Source: Microbulbifer sp. HZ11
GTDB lineage: Bacteria; Pseudomonadota; Gammaproteobacteria; Pseudomonadales; Cellvibrionaceae
Assembly: GCF_000708675.1 (NCBI RefSeq)
Contig: NZ_JELR01000001.1
Span: forward strand, 372,001-436,000
DNA: 64,000 nucleotides
Reading direction: 5' to 3'
Position 1 is the stretch's first letter, and each line of letters starts with the position of its first letter. Below, in pieces: positions 54,237 through 64,000 of this stretch. The notes under the pieces were generated by a model, which saw only the letters and a program-made list of their open reading frames with translations, was not told where the DNA came from and made no database searches. Both the position numbers and the translations under genes were made by a program.

Positions 54237-55001
54237 TCAGACGTCGCGCTGTTTTATGGCAATCATGGAGGCGAAATTAAAGCACTGGAACCACACATCG
54301 ACACTTTTGAAACCGACACTTTTCAGGCGCGTACGGTGGTCGTACAGAGTTTCGGGAATCAGTACATTTTCCAGTGCACTGCGCTTCTGGGCAATTTCCA
54401 GCGCGCTATAACCATTAGCCGCCTTGAAAGAGTGGTGCAGGTCAATCATCAGTTCATGGTGATCGATGTCGGAAAACGCCACTTTCTCAGACAGAATCAA
54501 AACGCCACCGGGGCGCAGCCCGTCGTAGATCTTCTGAAGAATGGTTTCCCTCTCTTCGGTCGCGATGAACTGCAGGGTGAAGTTCAGTACTACGACCGAG
54601 GCATTTTCAATGACTACGTTCTGCAGGTCGTCGCATACCAGTTGCACGGGAAGCTGACCGCTGTCCGCGGCCAGTACCGTGCGAGCACGCTCGATCATTG
54701 CGGTGGAATTGTCCACGGCGATGATTTCGCAGTTCGCCGCCGGAATCCGGTGGCGCATGGCCAGGGTGGCAGCACAGAGTGAGCTGCCCAGGTCGTAGCA
54801 GCGGCTTCCGGCTTGAGCGTAGCGCTCGGCCAGGGTGCCGATCATGGCTACGATAGTGGTGTACCCCGGTACCGAGCGCTGAATCATATCCGGGAAGACT
54901 TCTACCACGGACTGGTCAAAGGTGAACCCCGCCACCTGCCCCAGTGGGCTGGCGAAAATATCGTCTTTTTTAGTGTCGGACTTGCTCACGGGGTGGCTCA
55001 C
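54237..55001 (-). CDS. cmoA: Carboxy-S-adenosyl-L-methionine synthase
   Basis: 254 residues. CmoA landmarks: [55 protein letters not shown] (motif I) and [18 protein letters not shown]. It makes carboxy-SAM from SAM and prephenate for CmoB. The start codon is GTG, overlapping the stop of the M16 protease gene (GTGA), so the protease, cmoA and cmoB form one operon. Confidence 0.95.
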   Translation of the reverse strand: MSHPVSKSDTKKDDIFASPLGQVAGFTFDQSVVEVFPDMIQRSVPGYTTIVAMIGTLAERYAQAGSRCYDLGSSLCAATLAMRHRIPAANCEIIAVDNSTAMIERARTVLAADSGQLPVQLVCDDLQNVVIENASVVVLNFTLQFIATEERETILQKIYDGLRPGGVLILSEKVAFSDIDHHELMIDLHHSFKAANGYSALEIAQKRSALENVLIPETLYDHRTRLKSVGFKSVDVWFQCFNFASMIAIKQRDV

Positions 55002-57910
55002 AATTTTTCTTCGTGCAGGTTCAGCGCCAGACCGGCGTCGCGCCCCTGGTTACCAGTAACCACCGCGGTACTGGCTTTTTCCGCCTGAAGGTATGTTCTG
55101 CCTACTCGCTGTAGATCTTCCAGGGTAACTTCGGTTACGCGGCGGCGAAACGCCTGGCGCACCTCATGGGTTCGGCCATACAGATTCGAGTGGAACGCCT
55201 TCTTGGCTTCACCGGCGGGGGAGCCGGGTTTGTCCATGCCGCCCACGACACCGAGAATGGCTTCTTCCACCTGCAGATCGCTGTGGGATTCGTTCAACAG
55301 CCATTCCACGGATGCATCGAAATCGTTCAGGGTTTCCGCCATACGCGGGTCGCGGTACGAGTAAAAGCGGAAAGCACCGATGGTGGCGTCGTGGCTGGCT
55401 CCACCACCGTAGGCGCCACCTTGTTCGCGAATGGTGCGGTGCAGGTAGCCATTGCGCAGGAAGCCGCCAAGCACCGCCAGTGCGGCCGCGTCCGGGTGTG
55501 ACATGGGCACGGTGGGGTAGGCTTTGGCACAGAAGTTTACCTGGCTGTTGGCCACCCACATCTCCTGTACCGGGGTTGCGGTAAAATCGTCTTTGTCAGG
55601 GCCGTAATGGGTCCCATTCCCCTTGGTCAGCGGCGTCAGGGCATTGGTGAAGTCCGTCAGCTTGTCTTCCTCGCCAATCAGCAAAAACTGGCGTTCTGCG
55701 CCGAGTATTTTCTGGTGAATGCCATTGAAGGTGCCGGCAAGATCCTCGAGGCCCGCACTACTGTCGAGACTCTTGATCAGTGCTTTCAGTCGGCGCAGTC
55801 CCTGAAGGCCGCCGAACTCGTGGCCGTCGGCGGCGGCGCGGTTGAATCCCGCACTGGCTGCGGCCATGGCAAGGGCGTGGCCATTCCCGACAACGGATTG
55901 CTCCCGTCGGGCAAGGGTCTGCAACAGCAACTCTTTAATACGCGGCAGCTCGTCAAAGCGGACCTGCTCCATGGTGGCCTGCATCAGTTCCGTAAGGCCG
56001 GACTGATTGGCGGCAAGTGCTTTACCGGACAGAATGAAATGGCCAGTCTGGCTGTGCAGGTCCTCGAGCCCGGTTCGCTGACTGGTAAAGCTATGCAGGG
56101 AACCGGCAACCGCCGCCTGCCATTGTTGGACCTGCAGGTAGTCTTTGTCGCCGAGGCCGACTTCACTCAGGGTCTGGCAGTAGTAGGGCAGCAGCAGGCG
56201 CTCCTCATCGGTAAAGTCGGGCAGGGAGGCCACCAGTTGCTGGTATACCAGCCCATTGGTGCCTGCGCTGTAGCGGCTGACCTTGTTGCCATTGACTTCG
56301 ATTGTTTCGCCATCCACACGGGGCAGCTCTGGGGGGATGTCTTCCACGCCCACTTTAGGAAGTATGGACTCGTCATCCTTACGCGACTGGCGCTCCGCCA
56401 GAGCCTTGGCGGTCTGGATGATCTGCTGTTTTTCGCCCTCTCCAAGGCGAGCCTTGATGTCCGCCAGGCGTTTCTTCTCTGCCTGTTCAGCGCGCGTGGC
56501 CATATCTGGGTCGGGGGCCAGTACCAGTCGCACCCGGTGCTGGTTCTTCAGCAATAATTCCCGCGCGGCATTGGCGATAAACTTCGGATCTTTGATCTGC
56601 TCGCGCAGTTTTTCCAGAGTGGCATCGATATTGAGCAGGCCGATGGCGTCACCCCGGTGGGTGGCGCCTGAAAGCGCGGTCAGAATTAGCTGCAGGCCGT
56701 AGGGGTAGCCGTCGCCGCCGATTTCTCGTTGCTGCAGCTCCAGCTGGTGTAGGGCGGAGGAAACCTGCTCATAGGGCACGCCATTTTCCGCAACGTCCTC
56801 AAGGACTTTCAGAACCTGTTGCTCGAATTCGTCTGCTCGCTCCCGCTCACTGCCTTCAATGCCACATACGAACACCAGTTCACGCTGGCTGTCGTCGAGC
56901 CCGCACAGGGGGGAGGGGGACTGCCCCAGTTCACTGGTTTCCAGCAGGTGCATCAGCGGAGAGGCGCTGTTGTCCAACAGTACGCCGGATAGCAGGTGGG
57001 CGGTCAGTGCCTGCTCGAGATCTGTTACGTCACCCAGCAGCCAGCCGAGGACAATATGAGTTTTCTCTTGCAGGCCTTCTTCGGCTGGCAGCGGGTAATG
57101 TTCTTCCACCCTTACCGGTGCTACGTAGAGCTTTTCCCGGTCAACACTGATGATTTCGTCGAGTTGGTCAAATTTGTGCAGGGCTTTCTCTTCAAAAATT
57201 GCCTGGTGCTCGGCGGCCGCGATGTCACCAAAGGTCATGAAGATGGCATTGCTCGGGTGGTAATGGGTGCGATAGAAGTCCACCAGCTGCTCGTAGCTGA
57301 GGTCGGGGATATCCGCGGGTTCGCCACCGGAGTTGTAGTGGTAGGTGGTGGTGGGGAACAGGTATTTACTGAGTTTCTGCCACAATTGTGAGGTGACAGA
57401 GCTCATGGCACCTTTCATCTCGTTAAACACCACGCCCTTGAAGACCAGGTCGCTGTCCGTATTATCTGCTTCGGCGAATTCCAGGCGGTGGCCTTCCTGA
57501 GCAAAATCCAGAGGGTCCAGCTTGGCGAAAAATACGGCATCCAGATATACATCCAGCAAGTTGTCGAAATCCTTGCGATTCTGGCTGGCGAACGGGTAGG
57601 CGGTCCAATCGGAACTGGTGAAGGCGTTCATAAAGGTGTTCAGTGAACGCCGTATCATCATGAAGAAGGGGTCGCGCACCGGATACTTGTCGCTGCCACA
57701 CAGGGCGGTGTGCTCCAGAATATGGGCCACCCCCGTCGAGTCGTGGGGAACGGTGCGCAGGGCTACCAGGAACACATTTTCGGGGTTGTCCGCGGCAATA
57801 TGCAGGTGCTGGGCACCGGTGCGGCGGTGACGGTACTCTTCCACGCGAACGCCAAGGGACTCGATCTCGGCACTGGTCATCGGTTCGAAGGCGGGGTGTG
57901 CGTTGCTCAA
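54998..57910 (-). CDS. M16 family (insulinase-like, PreP type) metallopeptidase
   Basis: 970 residues. Inverted zinc motif H63-x2-E66-H67 in [12 protein letters not shown]; the third Glu lies further on in [11 protein letters not shown]16C length and the domain arrangement (two active-type and two inactive halves) resemble presequence protease PreP. No signal peptide; likely cytoplasmic, degrading peptides. Start codon is TTG with TGGAG seven bases upstream. First gene of the cmoA-cmoB operon. A GCCCTGGCG/CGCCAGGGC hairpin lies 29 bases upstream. Confidence 0.92.
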   Translation of the reverse strand: MSNAHPAFEPMTSAEIESLGVRVEEYRHRRTGAQHLHIAADNPENVFLVALRTVPHDSTGVAHILEHTALCGSDKYPVRDPFFMMIRRSLNTFMNAFTSSDWTAYPFASQNRKDFDNLLDVYLDAVFFAKLDPLDFAQEGHRLEFAEADNTDSDLVFKGVVFNEMKGAMSSVTSQLWQKLSKYLFPTTTYHYNSGGEPADIPDLSYEQLVDFYRTHYHPSNAIFMTFGDIAAAEHQAIFEEKALHKFDQLDEIISVDREKLYVAPVRVEEHYPLPAEEGLQEKTHIVLGWLLGDVTDLEQALTAHLLSGVLLDNSASPLMHLLETSELGQSPSPLCGLDDSQRELVFVCGIEGSERERADEFEQQVLKVLEDVAENGVPYEQVSSALHQLELQQREIGGDGYPYGLQLILTALSGATHRGDAIGLLNIDATLEKLREQIKDPKFIANAARELLLKNQHRVRLVLAPDPDMATRAEQAEKKRLADIKARLGEGEKQQIIQTAKALAERQSRKDDESILPKVGVEDIPPELPRVDGETIEVNGNKVSRYSAGTNGLVYQQLVASLPDFTDEERLLLPYYCQTLSEVGLGDKDYLQVQQWQAAVAGSLHSFTSQRTGLEDLHSQTGHFILSGKALAANQSGLTELMQATMEQVRFDELPRIKELLLQTLARREQSVVGNGHALAMAAASAGFNRAAADGHEFGGLQGLRRLKALIKSLDSSAGLEDLAGTFNGIHQKILGAERQFLLIGEEDKLTDFTNALTPLTKGNGTHYGPDKDDFTATPVQEMWVANSQVNFCAKAYPTVPMSHPDAAALAVLGGFLRNGYLHRTIREQGGAYGGGASHDATIGAFRFYSYRDPRMAETLNDFDASVEWLLNESHSDLQVEEAILGVVGGMDKPGSPAGEAKKAFHSNLYGRTHEVRQAFRRRVTEVTLEDLQRVGRTYLQAEKASTAVVTGNQGRDAGLALNLHEEKL

Positions 57911-58088
57911 AAGTCAGCTCCAGTGGTAATTAGCGGTCGCCCTGGCGCTACGTTTTCGCCAGGGCCGAATCGGCGGCCATTTTAGCGCCGAGTGGTGACG
58001 AAATGACAGGGTTGACACCGGGTTCACCGGTGCGACACTTCCGGCCGCGTTGTACTTATCGTTAGACATGACGCAATAAATGTAGTCG

Positions 58089-58817
58089 ATGGGAGATTGT
58101 GCGTTGAACTGGATGGATTTTGCGAGCCTGGCAGGGTTTTGCTTTACCTGGGCCGGCTATACGGTGTTTGCCCGCCGCAAGGCCAAGACGGCCTGGTGTC
58201 TGGCTTCCTCCATGCAGTGGTACCGGGTGGAATGGATGCTGCGTATGCTGGACCGCGATATGCGTATGCCGGATGCGGCCATCCTCAGTAATCTCGAGCG
58301 GGTGATTGGCTTTTTCGCATCGACCAGCATTCTGATCCTGGCCGGTCTGGTTACCGCACTGTCCGCCAACAGTGCTGCGGTTGCTGTATTGAGCAGCCTG
58401 CCATTCGCGCAGACCACGACCGTAGAGCAGTTTGAATTGAAGGTGTTGGCTCTGATACTTATCTATATTTTCGCCTTCTTCAATTTTACCTGGTCCCTAC
58501 GCCAGTATTCTTTCGCGAACGTGTTACTGGGCGCTGCGCCGGCGGTAGATGAGCAGGATGTAACCCGCGAGGAGCGTCGCCGTTATGCCATCAGTGCCGC
58601 CAAAGTAATTGACCAGGCCGGGCACAGCTATAACTACGGTCTGCGCTGCTACTACTTTTCAATGGCGGTTATGGGCTGGTTTGTACATCCCCTGCTGTTC
58701 GTGCTCGGTTTCCTGGCGGTAGTGTGGGTGTTGTACATGCGAGAATTTCGCTCCCGCACTCTGCAAGTGATCCTCGCTGCCGAAGGGCGCTCGCTGGATC
58801 AGGCGCGAGAAAAGTAG
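58089..58817 (+). CDS. DUF599 family membrane protein
   Basis: 242 residues with four to five hydrophobic segments (about 15-30, 80-100, 118-132, 195-222). DUF599 landmarks: GYTVFARRKAKTAWCLASSM, NLERVIGFFASTSILILAG and IYIFAFFNFTWSLRQYSFAN. Function unknown. GGGAGA near the first ATG suggests a TTG at 58104 could be the real start. Ends 6 bases before cmoM, so the two may be co-transcribed. Confidence 0.85.
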   Translation: MGDCALNWMDFASLAGFCFTWAGYTVFARRKAKTAWCLASSMQWYRVEWMLRMLDRDMRMPDAAILSNLERVIGFFASTSILILAGLVTALSANSAAVAVLSSLPFAQTTTVEQFELKVLALILIYIFAFFNFTWSLRQYSFANVLLGAAPAVDEQDVTREERRRYAISAAKVIDQAGHSYNYGLRCYYFSMAVMGWFVHPLLFVLGFLAVVWVLYMREFRSRTLQVILAAEGRSLDQAREK

Positions 58818-58823
58818 GCGCTT

Positions 58824-59612
58824 GTGGAAGACCGAAATTTCGACGACCTTGCAGAGCGCTTCCGAAAGCGGATTTACGGTGGGCTCAAGGGCGAGATCCG
58901 TTTGGCGGTGCTGCAACGGGATCTGGCTGATTATGTCAATTTTGATTCTGCAGATGGCGAGCGGCCGGTGGTACTGGATGCCGGTGGTGGACAGGGGCAG
59001 TTTGCGCTGGATCTCGCTGCGGCGGGCCATCGTGTCTGGATTACCGATATTTCCCAAGCCATGCTGGATCTGGCTGACGAGCAGGTACAGGCGCGAGATC
59101 TCCAGTCGCGGGTGTCGCTTGTCCAATGCCCGTTACAGCAACTGCGCGGAATGGCGGAGATCCCCCCCGCGGATCTCGTACTGTGCCACGCGGTGCTCGA
59201 GTGGTTGGGGGAGCCTCAGCAGGCTCTGGTCCATTTGGCCGAATCCGTCAAAGCCGGCGGTTATCTTTCGCTCACTTTCTATAATCGCCGCGCGCTCGAA
59301 TTCCGTTTGTTGCAACGGGGAAGTCTGCGGCAACTGGATCGGCATCTCGATAGTGGGACTTGGGGAGGTCACCCCGGCAGCCTCACGCCGCAGAATCCAT
59401 TGTTGCCGGAAGATGTGAAGGACTGGGTGGCGCAGGCGGGCCTGTCTCTGGTGGCGCACAGCGGTATTCGCTGCTTTCACGATTTCATGACCCCGGAGAT
59501 GCGCGACAAGCTGCCAGAGCACGCCATAGTGGAAAAGGAGTTGGTCTATTCCCGGATCGATCCTTATCGTGCCCTGGCGCGATACGTCCACCTGCTCTGC
59601 AGAAAGGTGTAG
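58824..59612 (+). CDS. cmoM: tRNA 5-carboxymethoxyuridine methyltransferase
   Basis: 262 residues, start GTG. N-terminal MEDRNFDDLAERFRKRIYGG and LDAGGGQGQFALDLAAAGH, then CHAVLEWLGEPQQALVHL and LSLTFYNRRALE match E. coli CmoM (SmtA) closely. It methylates cmo5U34 to mcmo5U34. Located 3.8 kb from cmoA on the other strand, completing the cmo pathway in this window. Confidence 0.9.
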   Translation: MEDRNFDDLAERFRKRIYGGLKGEIRLAVLQRDLADYVNFDSADGERPVVLDAGGGQGQFALDLAAAGHRVWITDISQAMLDLADEQVQARDLQSRVSLVQCPLQQLRGMAEIPPADLVLCHAVLEWLGEPQQALVHLAESVKAGGYLSLTFYNRRALEFRLLQRGSLRQLDRHLDSGTWGGHPGSLTPQNPLLPEDVKDWVAQAGLSLVAHSGIRCFHDFMTPEMRDKLPEHAIVEKELVYSRIDPYRALARYVHLLCRKV

Positions 59613-59625
59613 GTTTGCCGTCCGA

Positions 59626-60168
59626 TTATTCGCCCAGCTGTTTCAGCAACAGCGCCTTGGCTGCGTTGATACGGGATGCCAGATAGTCGTTGCCGCCGCG
59701 ATCCGGATGGAATTTCTGGATCAGCTTGCGATGGGCTCCGATGATTTCCTCACGGCTGGCGTTGGCAGACACGCTTAAAATACGGCGGGCCTCGGCGACT
59801 GTCAGCGGTGGTTCAGGATCCGGTTTGGTTTTCTTTCCCCCCCCGGTGTCTCCCTGTTCTCCGTTTGCCTTTTCCTGCTGCTTCTGTGCCCGGGCCTGGG
59901 CGTGCTTGGCGATCAGGGGGGCAATCCAGGGCAGGTGGCGGCCAAAGGTGCGCCACAGCCGATTGACGATAGGGAGCACCACGGCGACTGCGGCCCCCAC
60001 CCAGTGCAGGCGGCCGGTAACTGCCAGAAGCACCGCTGCTAGTGCCAGCGCGATCAACACATACTGGATAAGAAGTTTGCGCCGCTGCTCCGGCGGGCTG
60101 TACTTGAATTTCTGGATCGCCAGCCAGGCAAAAATACCGACGGCGATTAGCAGGATCATGCGGCCCAA
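59626..60168 (-). CDS. Membrane-bound DnaJ-domain protein
   Basis: 180 residues. Two N-terminal hydrophobic segments (about 4-18 and 37-70), a low-complexity Lys/Gln-rich linker and a C-terminal J domain with the HPD triad (KFHPDRGGND). Like bacterial DjlA-type and TIM14-like proteins it would recruit DnaK to the membrane. Length is short. Convergent with cmoM. Confidence 0.88.
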   Translation of the reverse strand: MGRMILLIAVGIFAWLAIQKFKYSPPEQRRKLLIQYVLIALALAAVLLAVTGRLHWVGAAVAVVLPIVNRLWRTFGRHLPWIAPLIAKHAQARAQKQQEKANGEQGDTGGGKKTKPDPEPPLTVAEARRILSVSANASREEIIGAHRKLIQKFHPDRGGNDYLASRINAAKALLLKQLGE

Positions 60169-60214
60169 GGTGAACTACTCCAGGCAGAGAAGGTGACGTC
60201 AGGTCGCAAGGGTA

Positions 60215-61471
60215 TCAGATGTCGATGCGAAAGCCGACGGCCATAAAGCTGTCATACTGCTGGCGGGCGACGGCATTGCTATCGTCGTAACCGTTTTCCC
60301 AGTACAGGCGCACCCGCTCATTCCAGCGATACTGAACACCGAGGTAGTACTGGGCCAGTTTATAGCGGTTGGCGTCGACCAGTGCGGCGTCAAATTCCGG
60401 GTCATCGGAAACCAGATAGTTGTGGCCGCCATAAACGGAATAGCAATTGTCTTTTCCCCAGGTGTAGCTGAGAAAGGATTCTGACCCTTTGGCATCGAAG
60501 AAGTTGGTGATGCCGACAACCGAGCCTGCCGGAGCGAGCTCGTTATTCTGGGAGCGCTGGAACACCACTGCGCCGTAAAAGCCTTTGGCAAAAGCCTCTT
60601 TGCCGTAGTACATACCCAGCGCCGTGGTCCAGTCGTTACTACTTGAGTTGATCGGGTAGTTGCTATCAATCAGTACGCGCTCGCCGCTGGAGAGATCATA
60701 CACAAGTCCATTGTCGGTCTGGATATCCAGTTTGACCCGATTGTAGGCGGCACCGATAAAGAAGCCGTCACCAATATCGGCGCGGTACACGGCGGCAATG
60801 CCGTGGCTGATACCGTATTCGCAATCACCGTGGGGGCACTCCAGTTCCATACCCGGGCCCAGGTCCACGTTGATCTCAAGGTCCGCCACGTGCGCCGCGT
60901 ACTGCACCCCGATTTTGAATTCGCCCGCTTCCGTTTCCCAGGATTTACGCCAGGCCAGGGCACTGTCCGCACGGCCGGTTCCGGTAACACCGCCATCGGT
61001 GCCCAGAGCATAAGTACCGCTGGCGAGGCCGCCGGAGACGTTGTACCAGTCGGTGATGTAAGTCACTTCGTAGTACACACCCCACTGTTTGCCCGCGGAA
61101 AATTCCCCCCACTTGGGGTGTTTGGCAAAGCCGTGTCCCTGTCTGAGGTAAAGTGAGCGTTGTGTTTCACCGAGTGCCGCCTGCTGGTCGCCCTGAATTA
61201 CCACATTCCCCGCAGAGTTGATCGCATTGACCCCCCACTCGACATTGAAGCCGGTATCCCAGAGATCGTAGGCAGGAACGTTGAGGCCAATTCGAATACG
61301 CGACGCGCCGTTTTGCATGGAGGTATCGCCGAAGCTGTTGACCATGTGGGCGGTCAGGTAGCCCTCCATATACAGGGTGACCTGATTGGACTGGTAGATA
61401 GGCACTGCTTGCGTTCCGGAGGCTGCGGTAATCGCGGTGGCGGCTAATAAAGTGCGGCGGAAATTTGGCAT
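60215..61471 (-). CDS. Outer-membrane porin
   Basis: 418 residues. Signal peptide ends at TQAVP; mature strand pattern of alternating hydrophobic/aromatic residues with YLTAHMV, SRIRIGLNVPAYD and a final YDSFMAVGFRIDI ending in an aromatic-rich beta strand. Gram-negative general porin, forming a beta-barrel; substrate unknown. Start at 61471 rather than an earlier Met because MPNFRRTLLAATAITAASGT is the signal. An inverted repeat lies 70 bases upstream. Confidence 0.85.
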   Translation of the reverse strand: MPNFRRTLLAATAITAASGTQAVPIYQSNQVTLYMEGYLTAHMVNSFGDTSMQNGASRIRIGLNVPAYDLWDTGFNVEWGVNAINSAGNVVIQGDQQAALGETQRSLYLRQGHGFAKHPKWGEFSAGKQWGVYYEVTYITDWYNVSGGLASGTYALGTDGGVTGTGRADSALAWRKSWETEAGEFKIGVQYAAHVADLEINVDLGPGMELECPHGDCEYGISHGIAAVYRADIGDGFFIGAAYNRVKLDIQTDNGLVYDLSSGERVLIDSNYPINSSSNDWTTALGMYYGKEAFAKGFYGAVVFQRSQNNELAPAGSVVGITNFFDAKGSESFLSYTWGKDNCYSVYGGHNYLVSDDPEFDAALVDANRYKLAQYYLGVQYRWNERVRLYWENGYDDSNAVARQQYDSFMAVGFRIDI

Positions 61472-61540
61472 GATGGGGTGCTCGTTTGCCTGTTTTTCTG
61501 CGTACACGAATTTGAGGGTCGGGCAATCGATACAAATCCG

Positions 61541-61562
61541 TATTTTTGTAATTGCAAAAATA
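61541..61562. promoter_or_regulatory. Inverted repeat in the porin upstream region
   Basis: TATTTTTG (61541-61548) and CAAAAATA (61555-61562), 8-bp arms with a 6-base spacer, 70 bases upstream of the porin start. Operator-like. A second, shorter repeat ACCAG/CTGGT lies nearby at about 61564-61583. Confidence 0.45.
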
Positions 61563-61703
61563 GACCAGCTGGCCAGTCTGGTTTGTCATAATGATGGGAC
61601 TTCGCAGAAATGGCATTGGCTACATTTTTTTTGTAGTTTTAGCCGCAATCGGATGGACACTGGATTACGTTCAGATTGATTGGTTACCTAAGGGGGAGAC
61701 ACA

Positions 61704-62324
61704 TTGAGTGAAAGCCAAACGCTAAGCCGCCAGATGTTTGGGCTAACCGTGCGAAAAAATGCGCACCCGGATATGCGCAGGTTGCGTCGCGAGGCGGGCG
61801 ACGCCAGTCTTCACGGGAACAAGTTCTGGAAGAGTTCCTGTCTCACCATGGACTACCTGAAAAAGCACCCGCTCAAGAAGGGGGCGAGGGTGCTGGATCT
61901 GGGCTGTGGCTGGGGCCTCGGAGGGATTTTTTGTGCCAAGCAGTTTGATGCCAGGGTGACCTCACTGGATGCTGATCCCAGTGTATTCCCCTTTGCGGAA
62001 TACCACGCACAGCTTAATGGCGTGGAGATCACAACCTGGCGTTGCCGCTATGAGAAAGTCACTGCTGCCGCGCTGCGCGAATTTGATGCGGTAATCGGTA
62101 CGGATATCTGTTTCTGGGATCAGCTGGAGGCACCACTCTACAATTTGACTCGTCGGGCGCTGCGCGCGGGTGTCGGCCGTGTGATGTTGGTGGACCCCGG
62201 GCGGTCACCTTTCCGGCGTCTCGGCGAGCGCGCTGTAGAAAAACTCGACGCCCAGTATTTCGAGTGGCAGACTCTCCGCCCAATGAAGGCCTCGGGGTGC
62301 ATTATGCTCGCAGGCAATGAATAG
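61704..62324 (+). CDS. Class I SAM-dependent methyltransferase
   Basis: 206 residues starting at TTG with GGGGGAG close upstream. Motif I is [18 protein letters not shown]; then [11 protein letters not shown] and [15 protein letters not shown]. The sequence resembles protein- or small-molecule-methylating METTL-type enzymes but the substrate cannot be given. It is followed after 32 bases by msrA, likely in the same transcript. Confidence 0.85.
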   Translation: MSESQTLSRQMFGLTVRKNAHPDMRRLRREAGDASLHGNKFWKSSCLTMDYLKKHPLKKGARVLDLGCGWGLGGIFCAKQFDARVTSLDADPSVFPFAEYHAQLNGVEITTWRCRYEKVTAAALREFDAVIGTDICFWDQLEAPLYNLTRRALRAGVGRVMLVDPGRSPFRRLGERAVEKLDAQYFEWQTLRPMKASGCIMLAGNE

Positions 62325-62356
62325 ATCCGCTCGTCCACGGCAAATCGAGGTATACC

Positions 62357-62986
62357 ATGCAGTTCGACAAGTCTCGTATCCCCACTCCCGAAGATGCGCT
62401 TCCGGGGCGCGCCGAAGCAATGCCAATCAGTGGCAAGCACTTTGTCTCTGGGCATTCGATGGTGGAACCATTTCCGGAAGGGTTAGAGCTGGCGGTGTTT
62501 GGCATGGGCTGCTTCTGGGGGGCCGAACGTCTGTTTTGGGAGATTGAAGGTGTTTGGGTAACCGCGGTGGGTTATGCCGGCGGTATTACCCCTAACCCGA
62601 CTTACCAGGAAGTCTGTAGTGGTGGTACTGGCCATGCGGAAGTGGTGCTGGTGGTGTTTGACCCGAAGGTGGTCAGTTACGACGAATTGCTGCGCCGTTT
62701 CTGGGAGGAGCATGATCCGACCCAGGGGATGCGTCAGGGCAATGATCTGGGCACTCAGTACCGCTCGGTAATCTACACCTACGGATCCGAGCAGGCGAAA
62801 CAGGCCAAATCATCGGAAGCAGCCTTCCAGCAGGCATTGCAGCAAAAAGGCTACGGCGAAATCACCACAGAAATTCTACCCGCTCCGACGTTCTACTATG
62901 CGGAAGAAGATCACCAGCAATACCTGGCGAAAAACCCGGGCGGGTACTGCGGGTTGGCTGGAACCGGTGCCTGTTTGCTCCGGTAA
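62357..62986 (+). CDS. msrA: Peptide-methionine (S)-S-oxide reductase
   Basis: 209 residues with nucleophile C52 in [11 protein letters not shown] and GYAGG, then [10 protein letters not shown] and the C-terminal YCGLAGTG recycling region. It reduces methionine-S-sulfoxide in proteins using thioredoxin. The N-terminal ~45 residues before GMGCFWG match the long MsrA form of E. coli. Cytoplasmic. Confidence 0.95.
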   Translation: MQFDKSRIPTPEDALPGRAEAMPISGKHFVSGHSMVEPFPEGLELAVFGMGCFWGAERLFWEIEGVWVTAVGYAGGITPNPTYQEVCSGGTGHAEVVLVVFDPKVVSYDELLRRFWEEHDPTQGMRQGNDLGTQYRSVIYTYGSEQAKQAKSSEAAFQQALQQKGYGEITTEILPAPTFYYAEEDHQQYLAKNPGGYCGLAGTGACLLR

Positions 62987-63033
62987 GCGTGTTGTCGTCG
63001 TACCACCGACGGGCAGCGACTCCTCTAAGGGCG

Positions 63034-63903
63034 TCAGGCGGAAGCGGCGGTGTTACGCGGATATAGAATATGCGCACACCAGTCGCTCCAGCTTCCCGGG
63101 TACAGGCGCGCCGCGCGCCCGATCAGGAACAGGGAGAACAGGTTTACACAGGCAGTGACTCCGGATCCACAGTAACAGACGATATCATCGTCTGCCGGAA
63201 TACTCTGCCAATGTTCCTTCAGTGCTGTAGTAGGGCGCAGCATCCCGTCTTCATCGGTGATGGCCTGCCACGGCTTGTTGATGGCACCAGGGATATGCCC
63301 CGCAATAGGGTCGATGGGTTCTTCATTCCCCAGAAAGCGTTTGCTCTCGCGCGCATCCACCAGTTGCCACGGTGGGGTATTCAGGTGGGGGTAAATGTCG
63401 TCGTAACTCAGCAGATCCTGCGCCTCCGCTTTCGCGGAAAAATTACCAGTGGCCAGGGGTTGGGCTTCGCCGCTCTCGGTATCCAGTTCCGCCCGTTTCC
63501 AGGCTCCAAAACCGCCATTCAATATTGCCACGCGCGTATGACCGAAGTGCCGCAGTATCCACCAGGCTCGTGCGGCAAAGGCGAAGCGTTGGGCGTCGTA
63601 CACCACAACCTGGGTATCGGAATTAATACCTTTGGTACGCGCAAATTCGGCAAACTGTTGCGGTGAGGGGAAGGGGTGTCGACCGCCATAGCGATCACAG
63701 GGGGCGGAAAGGTCCCTGTGCAGACTGGCGTACTGGGCGCCAGGAATATGTTCTTCGAGGAAGGCGTTGGCCCCAGCCTCGCTATCTGCCAGATCGTACC
63801 GGCAATCCAGAATGACCACGTGGCCATCCGTGTCTTGGTGTCCCTTTTTATGCGCCAGTAGTGCCGCCAGCTCGGAGACTTCAATCACACCCTGATAGTT
63901 CAT
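63034..63903 (-). CDS. sseA: Sulfurtransferase (two-domain rhodanese, mercaptopyruvate type)
   Basis: 289 residues, two rhodanese domains. The active-site loop is in the second domain: C245-G-S-G-V-T (in CYCGSGVTAC). A CG(S/T)GV sequence favours 3-mercaptopyruvate over thiosulfate as donor. First domain shows VILDCRYDL and HIPGAQYASLHRDL. Cytoplasmic. The 97 bases upstream to the window edge show no clear gene. Confidence 0.88.
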   Translation of the reverse strand: MNYQGVIEVSELAALLAHKKGHQDTDGHVVILDCRYDLADSEAGANAFLEEHIPGAQYASLHRDLSAPCDRYGGRHPFPSPQQFAEFARTKGINSDTQVVVYDAQRFAFAARAWWILRHFGHTRVAILNGGFGAWKRAELDTESGEAQPLATGNFSAKAEAQDLLSYDDIYPHLNTPPWQLVDARESKRFLGNEEPIDPIAGHIPGAINKPWQAITDEDGMLRPTTALKEHWQSIPADDDIVCYCGSGVTACVNLFSLFLIGRAARLYPGSWSDWCAHILYPRNTAASA

Positions 63904-64000
63904 AGCTACTGCTTTTTTATCGTCATTATGGGCATCAAATTAAGCCTCCGCAGCGCATTTGTCCAGCCTCTTGATAGGGGGTGGGAACTGGCCAGGCCGC

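Noticed and set aside
55607-56557. 316-codon plus-strand open frame opposite the M16 protease
   Set aside because: Antisense shadow in a GC-rich gene; no domain or ribosome site.
57939-57965. 9-bp hairpin GCCCTGGCG/CGCCAGGGC upstream of the M16 protease gene
   Set aside because: No T-run on either strand and no leader-peptide or riboswitch pattern; kept only as a note in the gene entry.

Overview
The window reads as chromosome from a marine, aerobic, heterotrophic gammaproteobacterium. Support comes from yebG with a LexA site, slyX, rsmJ, greB, cmoA/cmoB/cmoM, a plant-type (class II) DAHP synthase, a fused indolepyruvate ferredoxin oxidoreductase and a ChrR-type singlet-oxygen sigma factor locus. 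A Cellvibrionales/Microbulbifer-like host is my best guess, but that is inference from gene content and the moderately high GC, not from a marker gene. Gene density is normal. I saw no rRNA, tRNA, CRISPR array, insertion sequence or prophage.

Layout. 0-8 kb: the end of an amidohydrolase that lacks the usual metal motif, a MAPEG protein, SOS-controlled yebG, a DUF924 protein, an ECF sigma factor between a DUF6249 membrane protein and a small membrane protein (probable anti-sigma), a lipoprotein, a prolyl-hydroxylase-like oxygenase, an MscS channel and maiA. 8-19.4 kb: amino-acid metabolism with a MarR regulator, aromatic aminotransferase, class II DAHP synthase, a GST, an M3 peptidase lipoprotein, and an Lrp regulator divergent from the indolepyruvate oxidoreductase. 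19.4-25.6 kb: the RpoE-ChrR locus, divergent from a tightly overlapping five-gene lipid-modification operon (NTF2-like, SDR, FAD oxidoreductase, DUF1365, cyclopropane-fatty-acid-synthase-like). Both sides carry a matching ATCC-N16-CGTA promoter.

25.7-37 kb: a glycine-zipper lipoprotein, a purple-acid-type phosphatase behind a Pho box, PutA with a divergent Lrp regulator, a DMT exporter, an acyl-CoA dehydrogenase, AzlC/AzlD, a YbhB-like protein and an AraC regulator. 37-51.5 kb: greB coupled to an S9 peptidase, an alanine/glycine:cation symporter, a large membrane protein resembling an M48 peptidase without HExxH, YciH, a potassium channel with a zinc ribbon, a serine hydrolase, SlyX, an OmpA-like lipoprotein, a small secreted protein, an LEA-like 11-mer repeat protein, a SpoIIAA-like protein and RsmJ. 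51.5-64 kb: serine dehydratase, the cmoB-cmoA-M16 protease operon, DUF599, cmoM, a membrane J-domain protein, a porin, a methyltransferase, MsrA and a rhodanese.

Two themes recur. One is amino-acid catabolism under Lrp-family control (proline, aromatic keto acids, serine, branched-chain export). The other is stress response with its control sites visible in the DNA (LexA, PhoB and ECF sites). The best candidate for a coherent and only partly understood system is the RpoE-ChrR regulated lipid-modification operon at 19.4-25.5 kb.
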